35,628 nt of DNA, from the IMG/VR virus record IMGVR_UViG_3300044799_000183, positions 1 to 35,628 of that record; one strand, written 5' to 3'. Positions within the stretch are counted from its first letter, which is position 1; every line of letters starts with the position of its first letter. The translations under genes were made by a program, and so were the position numbers. The notes under the pieces are model-generated. The model was given only the letters and a program-made list of their open reading frames with translations. It searched no databases and was not told the origin of the DNA. Below, piece after piece: positions 6,940 through 13,234 of this stretch. The stretch is from a virus.

Positions 6940-7030
6940 AGAGATTTGGGAAACAATACCGACGCCGGAGGAGAAGGATTTCTTCGCGGTGCTCGGAATG
7001 AAATACATAGAACCAAAAGAAAGGAAGTAA
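6842..7030 (+). pseudogene. C-terminal remnant of a family X DNA polymerase-like protein (no start codon)
   Basis: An open +1 frame of 62 codons lies between TGA (6839-6841) and TAA (7028-7030). It ends in a segment with KGGLFGDEE, then EEKDFFAVLGMKYIEPKER, resembling the extreme C-terminus of Pol X enzymes (family pattern iF..LGl.Y.eP.eR). There is no ATG, GTG or TTG in the frame, but its stop lies 1 base before the next gene, the spacing of a real gene. It is either the tail of a deleted polymerase or is expressed from the upstream Cys-rich gene by a +1 shift. The frame-0 text over the same bases (SAIRGQGWTIRR) looks non-native. The family call rests on a short motif. Confidence 0.45.
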
Positions 7031-7031
7031 A

Positions 7032-7319
7032 ATGCCAGAACGTCGTCAAATAGACATCGAGGCGGAATTCGCATTGATCGAGGCGAAGAAGAGCACGTTG
7101 TCCTCGAGTGAACGGGCGCAGGTAGTAGAATTGATGCGTATTCGCAACGGAGGCAAGCGCGTCGGCGCAATCGCTGTCGCTGAACTTATTCTCGCGGAGT
7201 TCAAGGAGAAATGTCCGTGGGAACGAATATTCACGCACACCGGCGAATTGTTCGCGGATTTATTGGAGAAGCGAATCGCGGAGTTAAAGGGCGAAAAGAA
7301 AGAGGAGAAGCCGTTATGA
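7032..7319 (+). CDS. Small charged hypothetical protein (95 aa)
   Basis: A 95-residue helical protein rich in Glu, Lys and Arg, with a Lys/Glu tail. The middle (SSSERAQVVELMRIRNGGKR...AVAELILAEF) suggests a helix-turn-helix-like bundle, but I do not recognise a family. The start is supported by AAAGGA upstream. It overlaps the next gene as ATGA at 7316-7319. Confidence 0.65.
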   Translation: MPERRQIDIEAEFALIEAKKSTLSSSERAQVVELMRIRNGGKRVGAIAVAELILAEFKEKCPWERIFTHTGELFADLLEKRIAELKGEKKEEKPL

Positions 7320-7540
7320 ACGATGACTTTTCTGTCCAACACTTAGAACGTAAAAACGATGCGACGACAGACTGCTCAAAAGGAAAAGGGCGTTGGGGGT
7401 ATCCAGAAATTTGGGTTGAAAAAATCATCTTGAAGAAAGTAACAGAGGAAGAAGCGATGAAATATTTTCAAAAACTTAAGTTAGGTCGCAAGTGGCGCTT
7501 AATTCATAGGCACAGTTTAATAACGGTGGTGGAGCAATGA
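7316..7540 (+). CDS. Small hypothetical protein (74 aa)
   Basis: A 74-residue protein (MNDDFSVQHLERKND...) ending KWRLIHRHSLITVVEQ. The WGYPEIWVEKI...EEEAMKYFQKLKLGRKWRLIHR segment predicts a beta-alpha-beta mini-domain. Function unknown. I chose this ATG, not an earlier in-frame one at 7211, because it overlaps the upstream stop and has AGGAG before it. Confidence 0.6.
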   Translation: MNDDFSVQHLERKNDATTDCSKGKGRWGYPEIWVEKIILKKVTEEEAMKYFQKLKLGRKWRLIHRHSLITVVEQ

Positions 7541-7608
7541 TCGCCTTCACTATTCTCGGCGAGCCGTTTGAAATTGACACTATAAACGGGGAAATAAAAA
7601 TTTTATAA
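7537..7608 (+). CDS. Possible 23-aa peptide
   Basis: ATG at 7537 overlaps the upstream stop (ATGA) and encodes a 23-residue peptide, MIAFTILGEPFEIDTINGEI plus KIL. It fills what would otherwise be the only gap between adjacent genes. It relies on translational coupling, though GGTGGAG lies just upstream. Coding status is plausible but unproven. Confidence 0.4.
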   Translation: MIAFTILGEPFEIDTINGEIKIL

Positions 7609-7618
7609 AGGAGTCCTA

Positions 7619-7984
7619 ATGCTAACTTACGACGATATAACCGTGCTTTCCGGCGACGCCTTGAACGAGGCGGTTGCGAGAGCGGATGGGTGGGAATATA
7701 GCGAAACGCACGGATGGCATAAGAAGAAAAATTTGAGTAAAAAAACTCCGATAAACATACGCAAACGCCTTCCCGACTACCGTTCCGGCGACCTTGTGGA
7801 CGGGCTGGCAAGGGAAGTTATGTTTGGCGAAATATCTATTGGCGAACAAACTGAAATTTTTATGGGAGACCGGACTGAAATTTTTATGGGAGATACAGAA
7901 ATTAGTTTCAAAAGTCCTTCCCTCACGACCGCGATCCTTCGGGCGTGGTTATGGTGGGCGCAAAACCAGAAAGGAAAAGAATGA
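7619..7984 (+). CDS. Phage ABA-sandwich-domain protein with a duplicated segment
   Basis: A 121-residue protein with the N-terminal LSGDALNEAVARADGWEY and the C-terminal FKSPSLTTAILRAWLWWAQ that mark the small phage ABA-sandwich domain family, of unknown function. Between them a 20-base sequence is repeated with a 24-base period (7850-7869 and 7874-7893), duplicating TEIFMGD. This lengthens the central loop. The ribosome site AAAGGAG lies before the ATG. The gene overlaps the next one by ATGA. Confidence 0.75.
   Translation: MLTYDDITVLSGDALNEAVARADGWEYSETHGWHKKKNLSKKTPINIRKRLPDYRSGDLVDGLAREVMFGEISIGEQTEIFMGDRTEIFMGDTEISFKSPSLTTAILRAWLWWAQNQKGKE
7850..7893 (+). repeat. 24-bp-period tandem duplication inside the ABA-sandwich gene
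   Basis: ACTGAAATTTTTATGGGAGA occurs at 7850-7869 and again at 7874-7893. It keeps the frame and duplicates the peptide TEIFMGD. A third, partial copy (TEI) follows, which suggests recent slippage. Confidence 0.85.
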
Positions 7985-8121
7985 GTATGTGGCGCAAGAA
8001 AACTGAATCGGAAAAGTATGATGAAGAATGCGGCAAACGTCTAATGGAAATTCAGCGCGAAGCAAACAAGGAATTATCCGATATATCTAAGCCGACGTGG
8101 AGCGAGAAAGGAAAAGAATGA
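7981..8121 (+). CDS. Small charged hypothetical protein (46 aa)
   Basis: A 46-residue helical, highly charged protein (MSMWRKKTESEKYDEECGKR...). AAAGGA stands before the ATG, which overlaps the upstream stop, and the downstream gene again overlaps by ATGA. No motif is recognised. Its support is coding position and ribosome site. Confidence 0.55.
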   Translation: MSMWRKKTESEKYDEECGKRLMEIQREANKELSDISKPTWSEKGKE

Positions 8122-8300
8122 AAACAATCGAGCAACTTGAGCGCGCCCTTGCTATTGAAAAGCGGGCGTTGGAATTAGCGTGCGAAGAATTAGAAGCAAC
8201 AGAATATTGCACACTCGAAGAACCTTGTCCTTATATAACAACTTGCACGCCTTGCCTAACAACCTATTTCCGCGAGCAGGCGGAGAAAGAGATGAAATGA
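8118..8300 (+). CDS. Small Cys-containing helical protein (60 aa)
   Basis: Sixty residues: a coiled-coil-like N-terminus (MKTIEQLERALAIEKRALEL) followed by a cluster of cysteines (Cys21, Cys31, Cys37, Cys43, Cys46) in TLEEPCPYITTCTPC. It may bind a metal. It is coupled to both neighbours by ATGA overlaps and has AAAGGA 7 bases upstream. The in-frame ATG at 8097 would overlap the previous gene more and has no ribosome site. Confidence 0.6.
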   Translation: MKTIEQLERALAIEKRALELACEELEATEYCTLEEPCPYITTCTPCLTTYFREQAEKEMK

Positions 8301-8452
8301 TTTATTATTGGGTGTCTTGTTTTACGCTAATTGTGGTTTTATGCACAGTAGCGGTTTGTATGTGCCTAAAACGCATAGCCGAAGCGTTGGAGAATTTAAT
8401 TATTTCGGGGAATCTAAACATAAATTTACCAAAAGAAAAGGACTCCGAATGA
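8297..8452 (+). CDS. Small single-pass membrane protein (51 aa)
   Basis: Fifty-one residues. MIYYWVSCFTLIVVLCTVAV is one hydrophobic span, followed by a basic, then amphipathic tail of about 28 residues expected in the cytoplasm. Function unknown; tiny membrane proteins of phages often alter the host envelope. It overlaps both neighbouring genes by ATGA. Confidence 0.6.
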   Translation: MIYYWVSCFTLIVVLCTVAVCMCLKRIAEALENLIISGNLNINLPKEKDSE

Positions 8453-9267
8453 CGAAAATATCTTGGGTTCGTAACGCGGACGGAACGCAAGGGGAATCGT
8501 GGAATCCGGTTACGGGTTGCACACAAATAAGCGAGGGTTGCGACCATTGTTGGGCGCGTGCGATGAATAAGCGGTTTGGCGGCGGGGACTTCTCGGTCAA
8601 ACTGCATCCTGAACGGCTCGATATTCCGTTGCGCCGGAAAAAGCCGACGACGTATTTCGTTTGCTCGATGAGCGACCTATTCCACAAGGACGTGCCAGAC
8701 GATTATGTAAAACAGCTTTTATTCACAATGGATGCCTGTTACGAATTAGGGCATTTGTTTTTGATATTAACGAAACGACCGGAAAGAATGAAGAATATAA
8801 TTAACTCAATGCAATGGTGGTTAAAAGATATTCCAAAGAACATCTGGCTCGGCGTAACGTGCGAGAACCAAGCGAGAGCGGATGAACGTATTCCGCTATT
8901 GCTCGCAACTCCCGCCGCGAAAATGTTTGTAAGTATCGAACCGATGCTGGGGAAAATTGATTTACGAAACATTTCTTATGGCACATATAAACTTGATGCC
9001 CTTGTGCGCGAATATGGGAATGAAGAAACAAAAATATCGTGTTCTTTCGGTATGGCAAATTTAGCAAAACTCGATTGGGTAATCTGCGGTTGCGAGAGCG
9101 GCGCGGGACGGCGACCGATGAATATTGATTGGGTTCGTAGTTTGCGCGACCAATGCGTTCAGGCAAATACCGCCTTCTTCCTGAAACAGATAGAAATTGA
9201 CGGAAAAGTCGTGCATATGCCGGAACTTGACGGGAAAAAATATGCGCAACTGCCGGAGGTAAAATGA
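8449..9267 (+). CDS. DUF5131 (phage Gp37/Gp68) family protein
   Basis: A 272-residue member of the Gp37/Gp68 family: WNPVTGCTQISEGCDHCWA near the start places Cys24-x6-Cys31-x2-Cys34, an Fe-S-type trio, followed by the family blocks VCSMSDLFH, LILTKRPERM, WLGVTCENQ, VSIEPMLG and WVICGCESG. The fold is related to radical-SAM-like barrels, with a predicted 4Fe-4S cluster. The substrate is unknown. It overlaps a small membrane protein gene upstream and a PD-(D/E)XK nuclease downstream. The start at 8449, not 8308, is fixed by the family's N-terminal motif. Confidence 0.9.
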   Translation: MTKISWVRNADGTQGESWNPVTGCTQISEGCDHCWARAMNKRFGGGDFSVKLHPERLDIPLRRKKPTTYFVCSMSDLFHKDVPDDYVKQLLFTMDACYELGHLFLILTKRPERMKNIINSMQWWLKDIPKNIWLGVTCENQARADERIPLLLATPAAKMFVSIEPMLGKIDLRNISYGTYKLDALVREYGNEETKISCSFGMANLAKLDWVICGCESGAGRRPMNIDWVRSLRDQCVQANTAFFLKQIEIDGKVVHMPELDGKKYAQLPEVK

Positions 9268-9686
9268 AAAAGTTAAAAAACGGCGACACTATATCTTATT
9301 TACCGCCCTATCGGAATGAGAGCGAGTTTGAAGGGGCGTTTGCAACCAGCGCGGGGCTTCTCGGATGCCGTTATTTCAAAATCCCTGACGCTATTGTTTT
9401 CAAGGGGCAAAAACAGATAACAGAACACCGCCGTCCTTTCGATGGTATTCTTTCGACTCCGACGGGGAATATCGCAATAGAGCTAAAATACGCTTACAAT
9501 GCCCTTGAACTGCATCAATGGGGCAACTTGAAGATTATATCAAACCTGAACGGCAAGGCGTTTGTATGCCGCTTCAAACCCCTTAAAACGCATTCCGAGC
9601 TGACAATCGAAAGTCCCGACGGGAAAGTTTTATTTTTAACGACAAACCTTGAAAAACTAATCGAATATCTGAAGGAGACGAAATGA
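9264..9686 (+). CDS. Small PD-(D/E)XK nuclease-like protein
   Basis: A 140-residue protein with Glu23 in a helix (SEFEGAF), then RPFDG (Asp60) and NIAIELKYA (Glu73, Lys75): the E...D-x12-ExK layout of PD-(D/E)XK nucleases of the resolvase/VRR-NUC size class. It ends in a strand-helix tail. It may resolve branched replication intermediates or act as a restriction-like nuclease; the exact family is not recognised. It overlaps DUF5131 upstream and a membrane protein downstream, both by ATGA. Confidence 0.72.
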   Translation: MKKLKNGDTISYLPPYRNESEFEGAFATSAGLLGCRYFKIPDAIVFKGQKQITEHRRPFDGILSTPTGNIAIELKYAYNALELHQWGNLKIISNLNGKAFVCRFKPLKTHSELTIESPDGKVLFLTTNLEKLIEYLKETK

Positions 9687-9841
9687 ACTTCGTAAAATTT
9701 TTCGCAATCTTTATGTGTTGCGTATGTATTCTCTGGAGTATTTATTTATTTGTTAGCGACTCAAACCCAGCTAACTTATTGGTTATGGCTTGCGCGGGTT
9801 GGTTGACATCCTTAATTCATTGCATAAAAACAGAAAACTAA
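9683..9841 (+). CDS. Small two-span membrane protein (52 aa)
   Basis: Fifty-two residues with two hydrophobic spans: FVKFFAIFMCCVCILWSIYLF and NLLVMACAGWLTSLIHC, joined by a short polar turn. It is most likely a hairpin inner-membrane protein. Function unknown. It is coupled to the upstream nuclease gene by ATGA with AAGGAG before the start. Confidence 0.6.
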   Translation: MNFVKFFAIFMCCVCILWSIYLFVSDSNPANLLVMACAGWLTSLIHCIKTEN

Positions 9842-9844
9842 ATA

Positions 9845-10036
9845 ATGCTATTGCGTTACGAAAAAACCGACCGCGTATGTATTTCGCCGTGTCCTCACGG
9901 GTTTGTGAAATACGGTGAACCGATATTTATAGGCTCGAATTTATGCTATACTTGCGTTCATTGGCGCGGTCAAGACAAGAAAAAACAAACTGTAGAATGC
10001 GATTTCAAACCTAAAACGAAAGGGAAAAATGAGTAA
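9845..10036 (+). CDS. Small Cys-rich protein (63 aa)
   Basis: Sixty-three residues with CISPCPH, CYTC and a final CDF: five Cys and one His spaced like a single zinc-binding knuckle, then a lysine-rich tail. Function unknown. The start is 4 bases after the upstream stop with a weak ribosome site. The 8-base overlap with the next gene supports it. Confidence 0.6.
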   Translation: MLLRYEKTDRVCISPCPHGFVKYGEPIFIGSNLCYTCVHWRGQDKKKQTVECDFKPKTKGKNE

Positions 10037-10229
10037 GAAAGAGGTAGTCGAAAAGTGCGAATTTTATTTTACGTTTCAATATGCCGACCCGCCTTCTGAA
10101 CCTGACGGGGATGCTACGCTTTATACGGAAGAAAAATGTAAAAAATTAGGGCGTTGCGTAACTTGCGGCGGAGAAAAAGAGTGTTGCGATATTGACTTTG
10201 CTTTTACAGACTACCATGATAAGGAGTAA
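10029..10229 (+). CDS. Small acidic Cys-rich protein (66 aa)
   Basis: Sixty-six residues, acidic, with Cys10, Cys37, CVTC, and a CC pair near the end (GRCVTCGGEKECC). This could hold zinc or an Fe-S cluster. Not recognised. It starts within the tail of the previous gene, with AAAGGG before its ATG. The stop is followed by the HNH gene's start 3 bases later. Confidence 0.6.
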   Translation: MSKKEVVEKCEFYFTFQYADPPSEPDGDATLYTEEKCKKLGRCVTCGGEKECCDIDFAFTDYHDKE

Positions 10230-10231
10230 AA

Positions 10232-10520
10232 ATGCCAACCGATTATAACCGACTCCGCGCTTTTTTTGACGCCGTAATGGAACGAGACGGCGGGGTATGT
10301 CAATATCCTTTCGGGGATTCGATTTGCGGGAGCGAATGCGTGGGTGAAAGCCATCACGTCTACGGGAAAATAACCGGCGATAAGGACGCGGAAAGACGGC
10401 GGGATATGGTTATGTCTACAACACCATCGGACGGCAACGAACCACGCTAAATCTTTTCGTTCGTGGTTTGAAAGCACCTATCCCGAACGAGCGGCGAAAA
10501 TAAAAGGAGCGAGAAAGTGA
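10232..10520 (+). pseudogene. HNH endonuclease interrupted by a +1 frameshift
   Basis: Frame 0 from ATG 10232 encodes VMERDGGVCQYPF...CGSECVGESHHVYGKI, the N-terminal half of a phage HNH nuclease, then drifts into unrelated residues and stops at 10448-10450. The +1 frame (open from 10374) supplies the missing half: DGGIWLCLQHHRTATNHAKS and FRSWFESTYPER, ending TGA at 10518-10520, which overlaps the GTG start of the next gene as expected for the ancestral stop. One extra base, around 10385-10402 in a GC-rich run, explains it. It is a mutation, a sequencing error, or a translational +1 shift. As read, the ATG gives only a 72-residue truncated product lacking the second histidine segment. Confidence 0.7.
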
Positions 10521-10945
10521 ATTTCGCTGACAAAGAATACCGCAAGCCGCCTTTCCCCGCTTCTTTTTTTCTTAAACCAACAAAAGGAATATGTCGTTGG
10601 TGCGGGAAACCTGTGAATGAAAAACGACGAACTTTTTGGCACGGAGCCTGTAAAAAGGAATTTTACGCGGTATATTTCCCCAGCGATTTAGAAATTAGAA
10701 ATAAATATAATGGGCGTTGTGCGGTTTGTGGTAAATCTCAAAAAGAAACCCTATCGCCACACGAATACGATCATATCATACCCTTAAAAGACGCGCCGAA
10801 AGAATTGAAATATTGGACTAATGAGAATAGGCAATTTATTTGCCACAAATGCCACGTCGAAAAGTCCCGCCTTGAAAACATAGAGAGAAACAAAAGGAAG
10901 CGCGGGCAAGGCGTGTTGGAATTTAACGAAAAGGAAGCAAAATGA
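10517..10945 (+). CDS. HNH endonuclease with N-terminal zinc finger
   Basis: A 142-residue protein starting with GTG, preceded by AAAGGAG. An N-terminal knuckle (CRWC at 26-29, His42, Cys45) is followed by a standard HNH unit: CAVC (68-71), catalytic DH at 85-86, Asn102 and CHKCH (109-113). The basic tail may contact DNA. This type is common next to phage packaging genes and can serve as a packaging-associated or homing nuclease. Here it is in the accessory block and immediately follows the frameshifted HNH gene, with a GTGA overlap. Confidence 0.86.
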   Translation: MNFADKEYRKPPFPASFFLKPTKGICRWCGKPVNEKRRTFWHGACKKEFYAVYFPSDLEIRNKYNGRCAVCGKSQKETLSPHEYDHIIPLKDAPKELKYWTNENRQFICHKCHVEKSRLENIERNKRKRGQGVLEFNEKEAK

Positions 10946-11037
10946 AACCAAAACCAAAGTGTCCCCTTGCGCCTTTATCGGAGCATAAGGAAAAGATAAA
11001 CATAAAAAAACGACCGAAACAAACGGAGGAAAAATGA
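10942..11037 (+). CDS. Possible 31-aa basic peptide
   Basis: A 31-residue Lys/Pro-rich peptide beginning MKPKPKCPLAPLSEHK, bounded on both sides by ATGA overlaps and preceded by AAGGAAG. It fills an otherwise empty 90-base gap. Too short to assign; coding status is moderately supported by the tight coupling. Confidence 0.4.
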   Translation: MKPKPKCPLAPLSEHKEKINIKKRPKQTEEK

Positions 11038-11531
11038 CAGCACCCGAAACCATAAAAGCTTTTTTCGAGGCGTGGAAAGCGCGTAACTATTCCGCAATGT
11101 TTGCCCTCTGCAATGAGACGTGGAAGGATAATCACCAGCTCCCTGCGGGAAAGCATTTTATCGAAAACAATTTCCGCCCGTTCCTGCTCGATGAATACGA
11201 AATCGGAGAAGGCGAAACCGTCCGGGAATTTAAGGGCGTCGAGGACATCGCAAATTATTTTCCGCAAAACAAAGTCGGGCGGGACATCGCGGAAAAATAC
11301 ATAAAAAAACTCGGCGCTACCGAGGGCGTCGTAATGATGTCTTTCGACGTAGACTTTCAATTCCGGTTACGGTCGAGCGACAAGAAGATGTCGGCAACGG
11401 AGAAGATTGTTTTGTGCTTTACTCGCGCAAAAATCGGATTCGATCCGACGGGAACGCCCGGCGTCGAGGTGAGTTCTTTCCGAAATATCTGGCAATCAAT
11501 AGCGAAGAACCCCGCGAAAAAAGGCGAATAA
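11034..11531 (+). CDS. NTF2/SnoaL-like fold protein
   Basis: A 165-residue protein whose N-terminus (ETIKAFFEAWKARNYSAM, then ALCNETW) has the pattern of NTF2-like/SnoaL-like domains: an opening helix with FxxAW...Y..M..L. These cone-shaped domains act as small-molecule pockets or as protein partners. No catalytic residue can be assigned. It is the last gene of the accessory block, overlapping the peptide upstream (ATGA, with GGAGG). A promoter follows its stop, so it ends a transcription unit. Confidence 0.55.
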   Translation: MTAPETIKAFFEAWKARNYSAMFALCNETWKDNHQLPAGKHFIENNFRPFLLDEYEIGEGETVREFKGVEDIANYFPQNKVGRDIAEKYIKKLGATEGVVMMSFDVDFQFRLRSSDKKMSATEKIVLCFTRAKIGFDPTGTPGVEVSSFRNIWQSIAKNPAKKGE

Positions 11532-11540
11532 AAAAAGACC

Positions 11541-11568
11541 TTGACAGGATAAAAAACGCGATTATATT
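11541..11568 (+). promoter_or_regulatory. Promoter placed for a leaderless transcript
   Basis: TTGACA (11541-11546), 16 bases, then TATATT (11563-11568). The expected start of transcription, 7 bases after the -10 box, is 11575, the A of the next gene's ATG. There is no AGGAG-like site between. It begins the packaging and head module. Confidence 0.72.
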
Positions 11569-11574
11569 TAGTTT

Positions 11575-11826
11575 ATGACAGACGAAAAACTTAATAATTC
11601 CTTTGGCGACGGCGGTCATTCCGCGCCCCCTTGTGTTGGTAAAGAAAGCCCCTATTTTGACTACAAAGTGGGGGCTGATTTTTTGCACCGGGTAATCGTA
11701 ATAACCGCGCCGAACGGGGAGCCGATAACGGGCGTGCCGGAGCAACTGTGTCCGGTTTTTGCGACGCTTTTGATGCAAGGTTGGCTCAAACTTCAAACCA
11801 ACAAGAGCGCGATAATCGCGCCGTAA
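11575..11826 (+). CDS. Hypothetical protein, probably leaderless (83 aa)
   Basis: An 83-residue protein (MTDEKLNNSFGDGGHSAPPC...) with a C-terminal segment VITAPNGEPITGVPEQLCPV that looks like a small beta domain. Not recognised. Its start coincides with the predicted transcription start and it has no ribosome site, unlike nearly every other gene here. Being first in the packaging operon, it could be a small early-late regulator, but that is inference. Its last codons contain a perfect 6-bp hairpin (11807-11821). Confidence 0.62.
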   Translation: MTDEKLNNSFGDGGHSAPPCVGKESPYFDYKVGADFLHRVIVITAPNGEPITGVPEQLCPVFATLLMQGWLKLQTNKSAIIAP

Positions 11827-11829
11827 AAT

Positions 11830-12714
11830 ATGGGAAAAGCCGTTCCGAAAATAAAACTTTCAAGCCTTAAGTTAAATCCTGACAATCCGAGAATTATCAA
11901 AGGTGATCGGTTTGAAAAGTTGAAAAATTCCATTAAAGATTTCCCTAAAATGATGGACTTGCTTAATGCCGGAGAGTATAATTTTGATGGCGAAGTTACT
12001 GTTTTGATAGGGCAACGCGGGAAAAGGTTTTGTGAATGTAAAAGTTGTGGTAAGTGGTTTCACGCTAATGGATATATGAAAAATATCCCCCGCTTATTTT
12101 GTTCTAAAGAATGTTATGCTGAAAATTTAAGGAAATATCGGATTTGTCCTATTTGTGGGAAAAGATTTACGAGTTATCCGAATACGAAATTTTGTTCTAT
12201 CGAATGTAGTAAAATAGGGAGAAAATCATCTAAAGGAACAAAATTACCAGAAAAGTGGCGAAAAGCGTTAAGTGATGCGCGTAAAAATTCCCCGAAATGC
12301 AAGGGAGAAAATCTTTGGAATTGGCGCGGGGGAAAAGAAACTTTTCTTGAACGGTCTAAAATTTATCACAATAATAGACGCGCAAGGTTTGTTAATGGTG
12401 GTATTCTTGACCCAATATTTTTGAAACATTTATGGGTTATCCATAGCGGGAAATGCTTTTATTGCGGTAAATTACTAATTGGTAAAGAATATAAATGTCT
12501 TGAACATTTAACGCCCCTTATTAAAGGTGGCGACAATATGCCTTATAATTTAGTATATTCGTGTAGGTCTTGCAATAGTAAAAAAAGACAAGAGACATTT
12601 GAAGAATATGCTATAAAACGCGGCAAAAGTCAACTAATAGAAAAGTGGGAATATTATTTTAGTTATGCTTTTTGCCGAGCGCAAGAAGAAAAACAAGGAT
12701 TGCTCAATGCCTAA
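11830..12714 (+). CDS. ParB-N domain fused to a zinc-finger HNH homing-type endonuclease
   Basis: A 294-residue chimera. Residues 5-44 (KIKLSSLKLNPDNPRIIKGD, then FEKLKNSIKDFPKMM) are the opening of the ParB/sulfiredoxin-like domain often found next to phage terminase genes. Where a ParB protein continues with RPIVVD and the GG motif, this one changes into a nuclease: Cys pairs at 68-73/91-95 and 106-109/122-126, a basic linker like a NUMOD DNA-binding region (about 130-165), then HNH: CFYC (209-212), LEHL with His226, Asn240, CRSC (245-248). The rest of the ParB domain is not found downstream. The nuclease part is visibly AT-richer than its neighbours, a sign of transfer. It ends ATGCCTAA, overlapping the terminase small subunit start. 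Confidence 0.8.
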   Translation: MGKAVPKIKLSSLKLNPDNPRIIKGDRFEKLKNSIKDFPKMMDLLNAGEYNFDGEVTVLIGQRGKRFCECKSCGKWFHANGYMKNIPRLFCSKECYAENLRKYRICPICGKRFTSYPNTKFCSIECSKIGRKSSKGTKLPEKWRKALSDARKNSPKCKGENLWNWRGGKETFLERSKIYHNNRRARFVNGGILDPIFLKHLWVIHSGKCFYCGKLLIGKEYKCLEHLTPLIKGGDNMPYNLVYSCRSCNSKKRQETFEEYAIKRGKSQLIEKWEYYFSYAFCRAQEEKQGLLNA

Positions 12715-13234
12715 CAAGATAAAAGCAACGCAAGAAAAGCGCAAAGCGGGAAGACCGAAAGTAATTGTAGACTGGAAACTTGTTAATCAATACCTCGAAG
12801 CCGGATGCACAGGAACCGAAGTGGCGGCGCGTTTAGGTATGCACCCAGATAGTCTTTACAATACGTGTAAAAGAGATAATAAAACGGATTTTTCGGCTTA
12901 TTCGCAATCTAAAAGGGCAAGCGGAGACGCCCTATTGAGAGCGAAACAATTTGAAACCGCTATGGGTTTGAGAAAACCTAATGGGGATATTGTTAAGGAA
13001 CCGAATACTACGATGCTTGTCTGGCTCGGTAAGAATCGTTTAGACCAGTCCGATAAGACGCAACTTGACGGCGATATTAATATGAAAAACATAGGGGAAA
13101 CCAATGTCATTATTAGCCCCGAATCCCTCGCAGAAGCAGTTAGAATTCTCGGCACTATCGGCATCGGACAGCAAGCTATTGCAGAGCATTGCACCGAGGA
13201 TGAACCGATTCATAACGAAAACCCCGGCACCTAA
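12707..13234 (+). CDS. terS: Terminase small subunit (HTH)
   Basis: A 175-residue protein. A basic N-terminus (KRKAGRPKVIVDWKLVNQYL) leads into a helix-turn-helix (GCTGTEVAARLGMHPDSLYN), followed by a coiled or helical central part and a C-terminal tail. It matches small terminase proteins that recognise phage DNA and regulate the large subunit, and it directly precedes terL. The ATG at 12707 overlaps the preceding gene by 8 bases. An in-frame ATG at 12665 exists but lies inside the HNH gene. Confidence 0.8.
   Translation: MPNKIKATQEKRKAGRPKVIVDWKLVNQYLEAGCTGTEVAARLGMHPDSLYNTCKRDNKTDFSAYSQSKRASGDALLRAKQFETAMGLRKPNGDIVKEPNTTMLVWLGKNRLDQSDKTQLDGDINMKNIGETNVIISPESLAEAVRILGTIGIGQQAIAEHCTEDEPIHNENPGT

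Noticed and set aside
11807-11821. GCGCGA-TAA-TCGCGC hairpin near the end of the 83-residue gene
   Set aside because: No T run follows and it lies in codons for SAIIAP. Probably chance, or a minor mRNA structure.
13104-13199. Longer terminase large subunit start at 13104
   Set aside because: It has a fair GGGGA site, but would overlap the small subunit by 131 bases and precede the usual family start; kept as an alternative.
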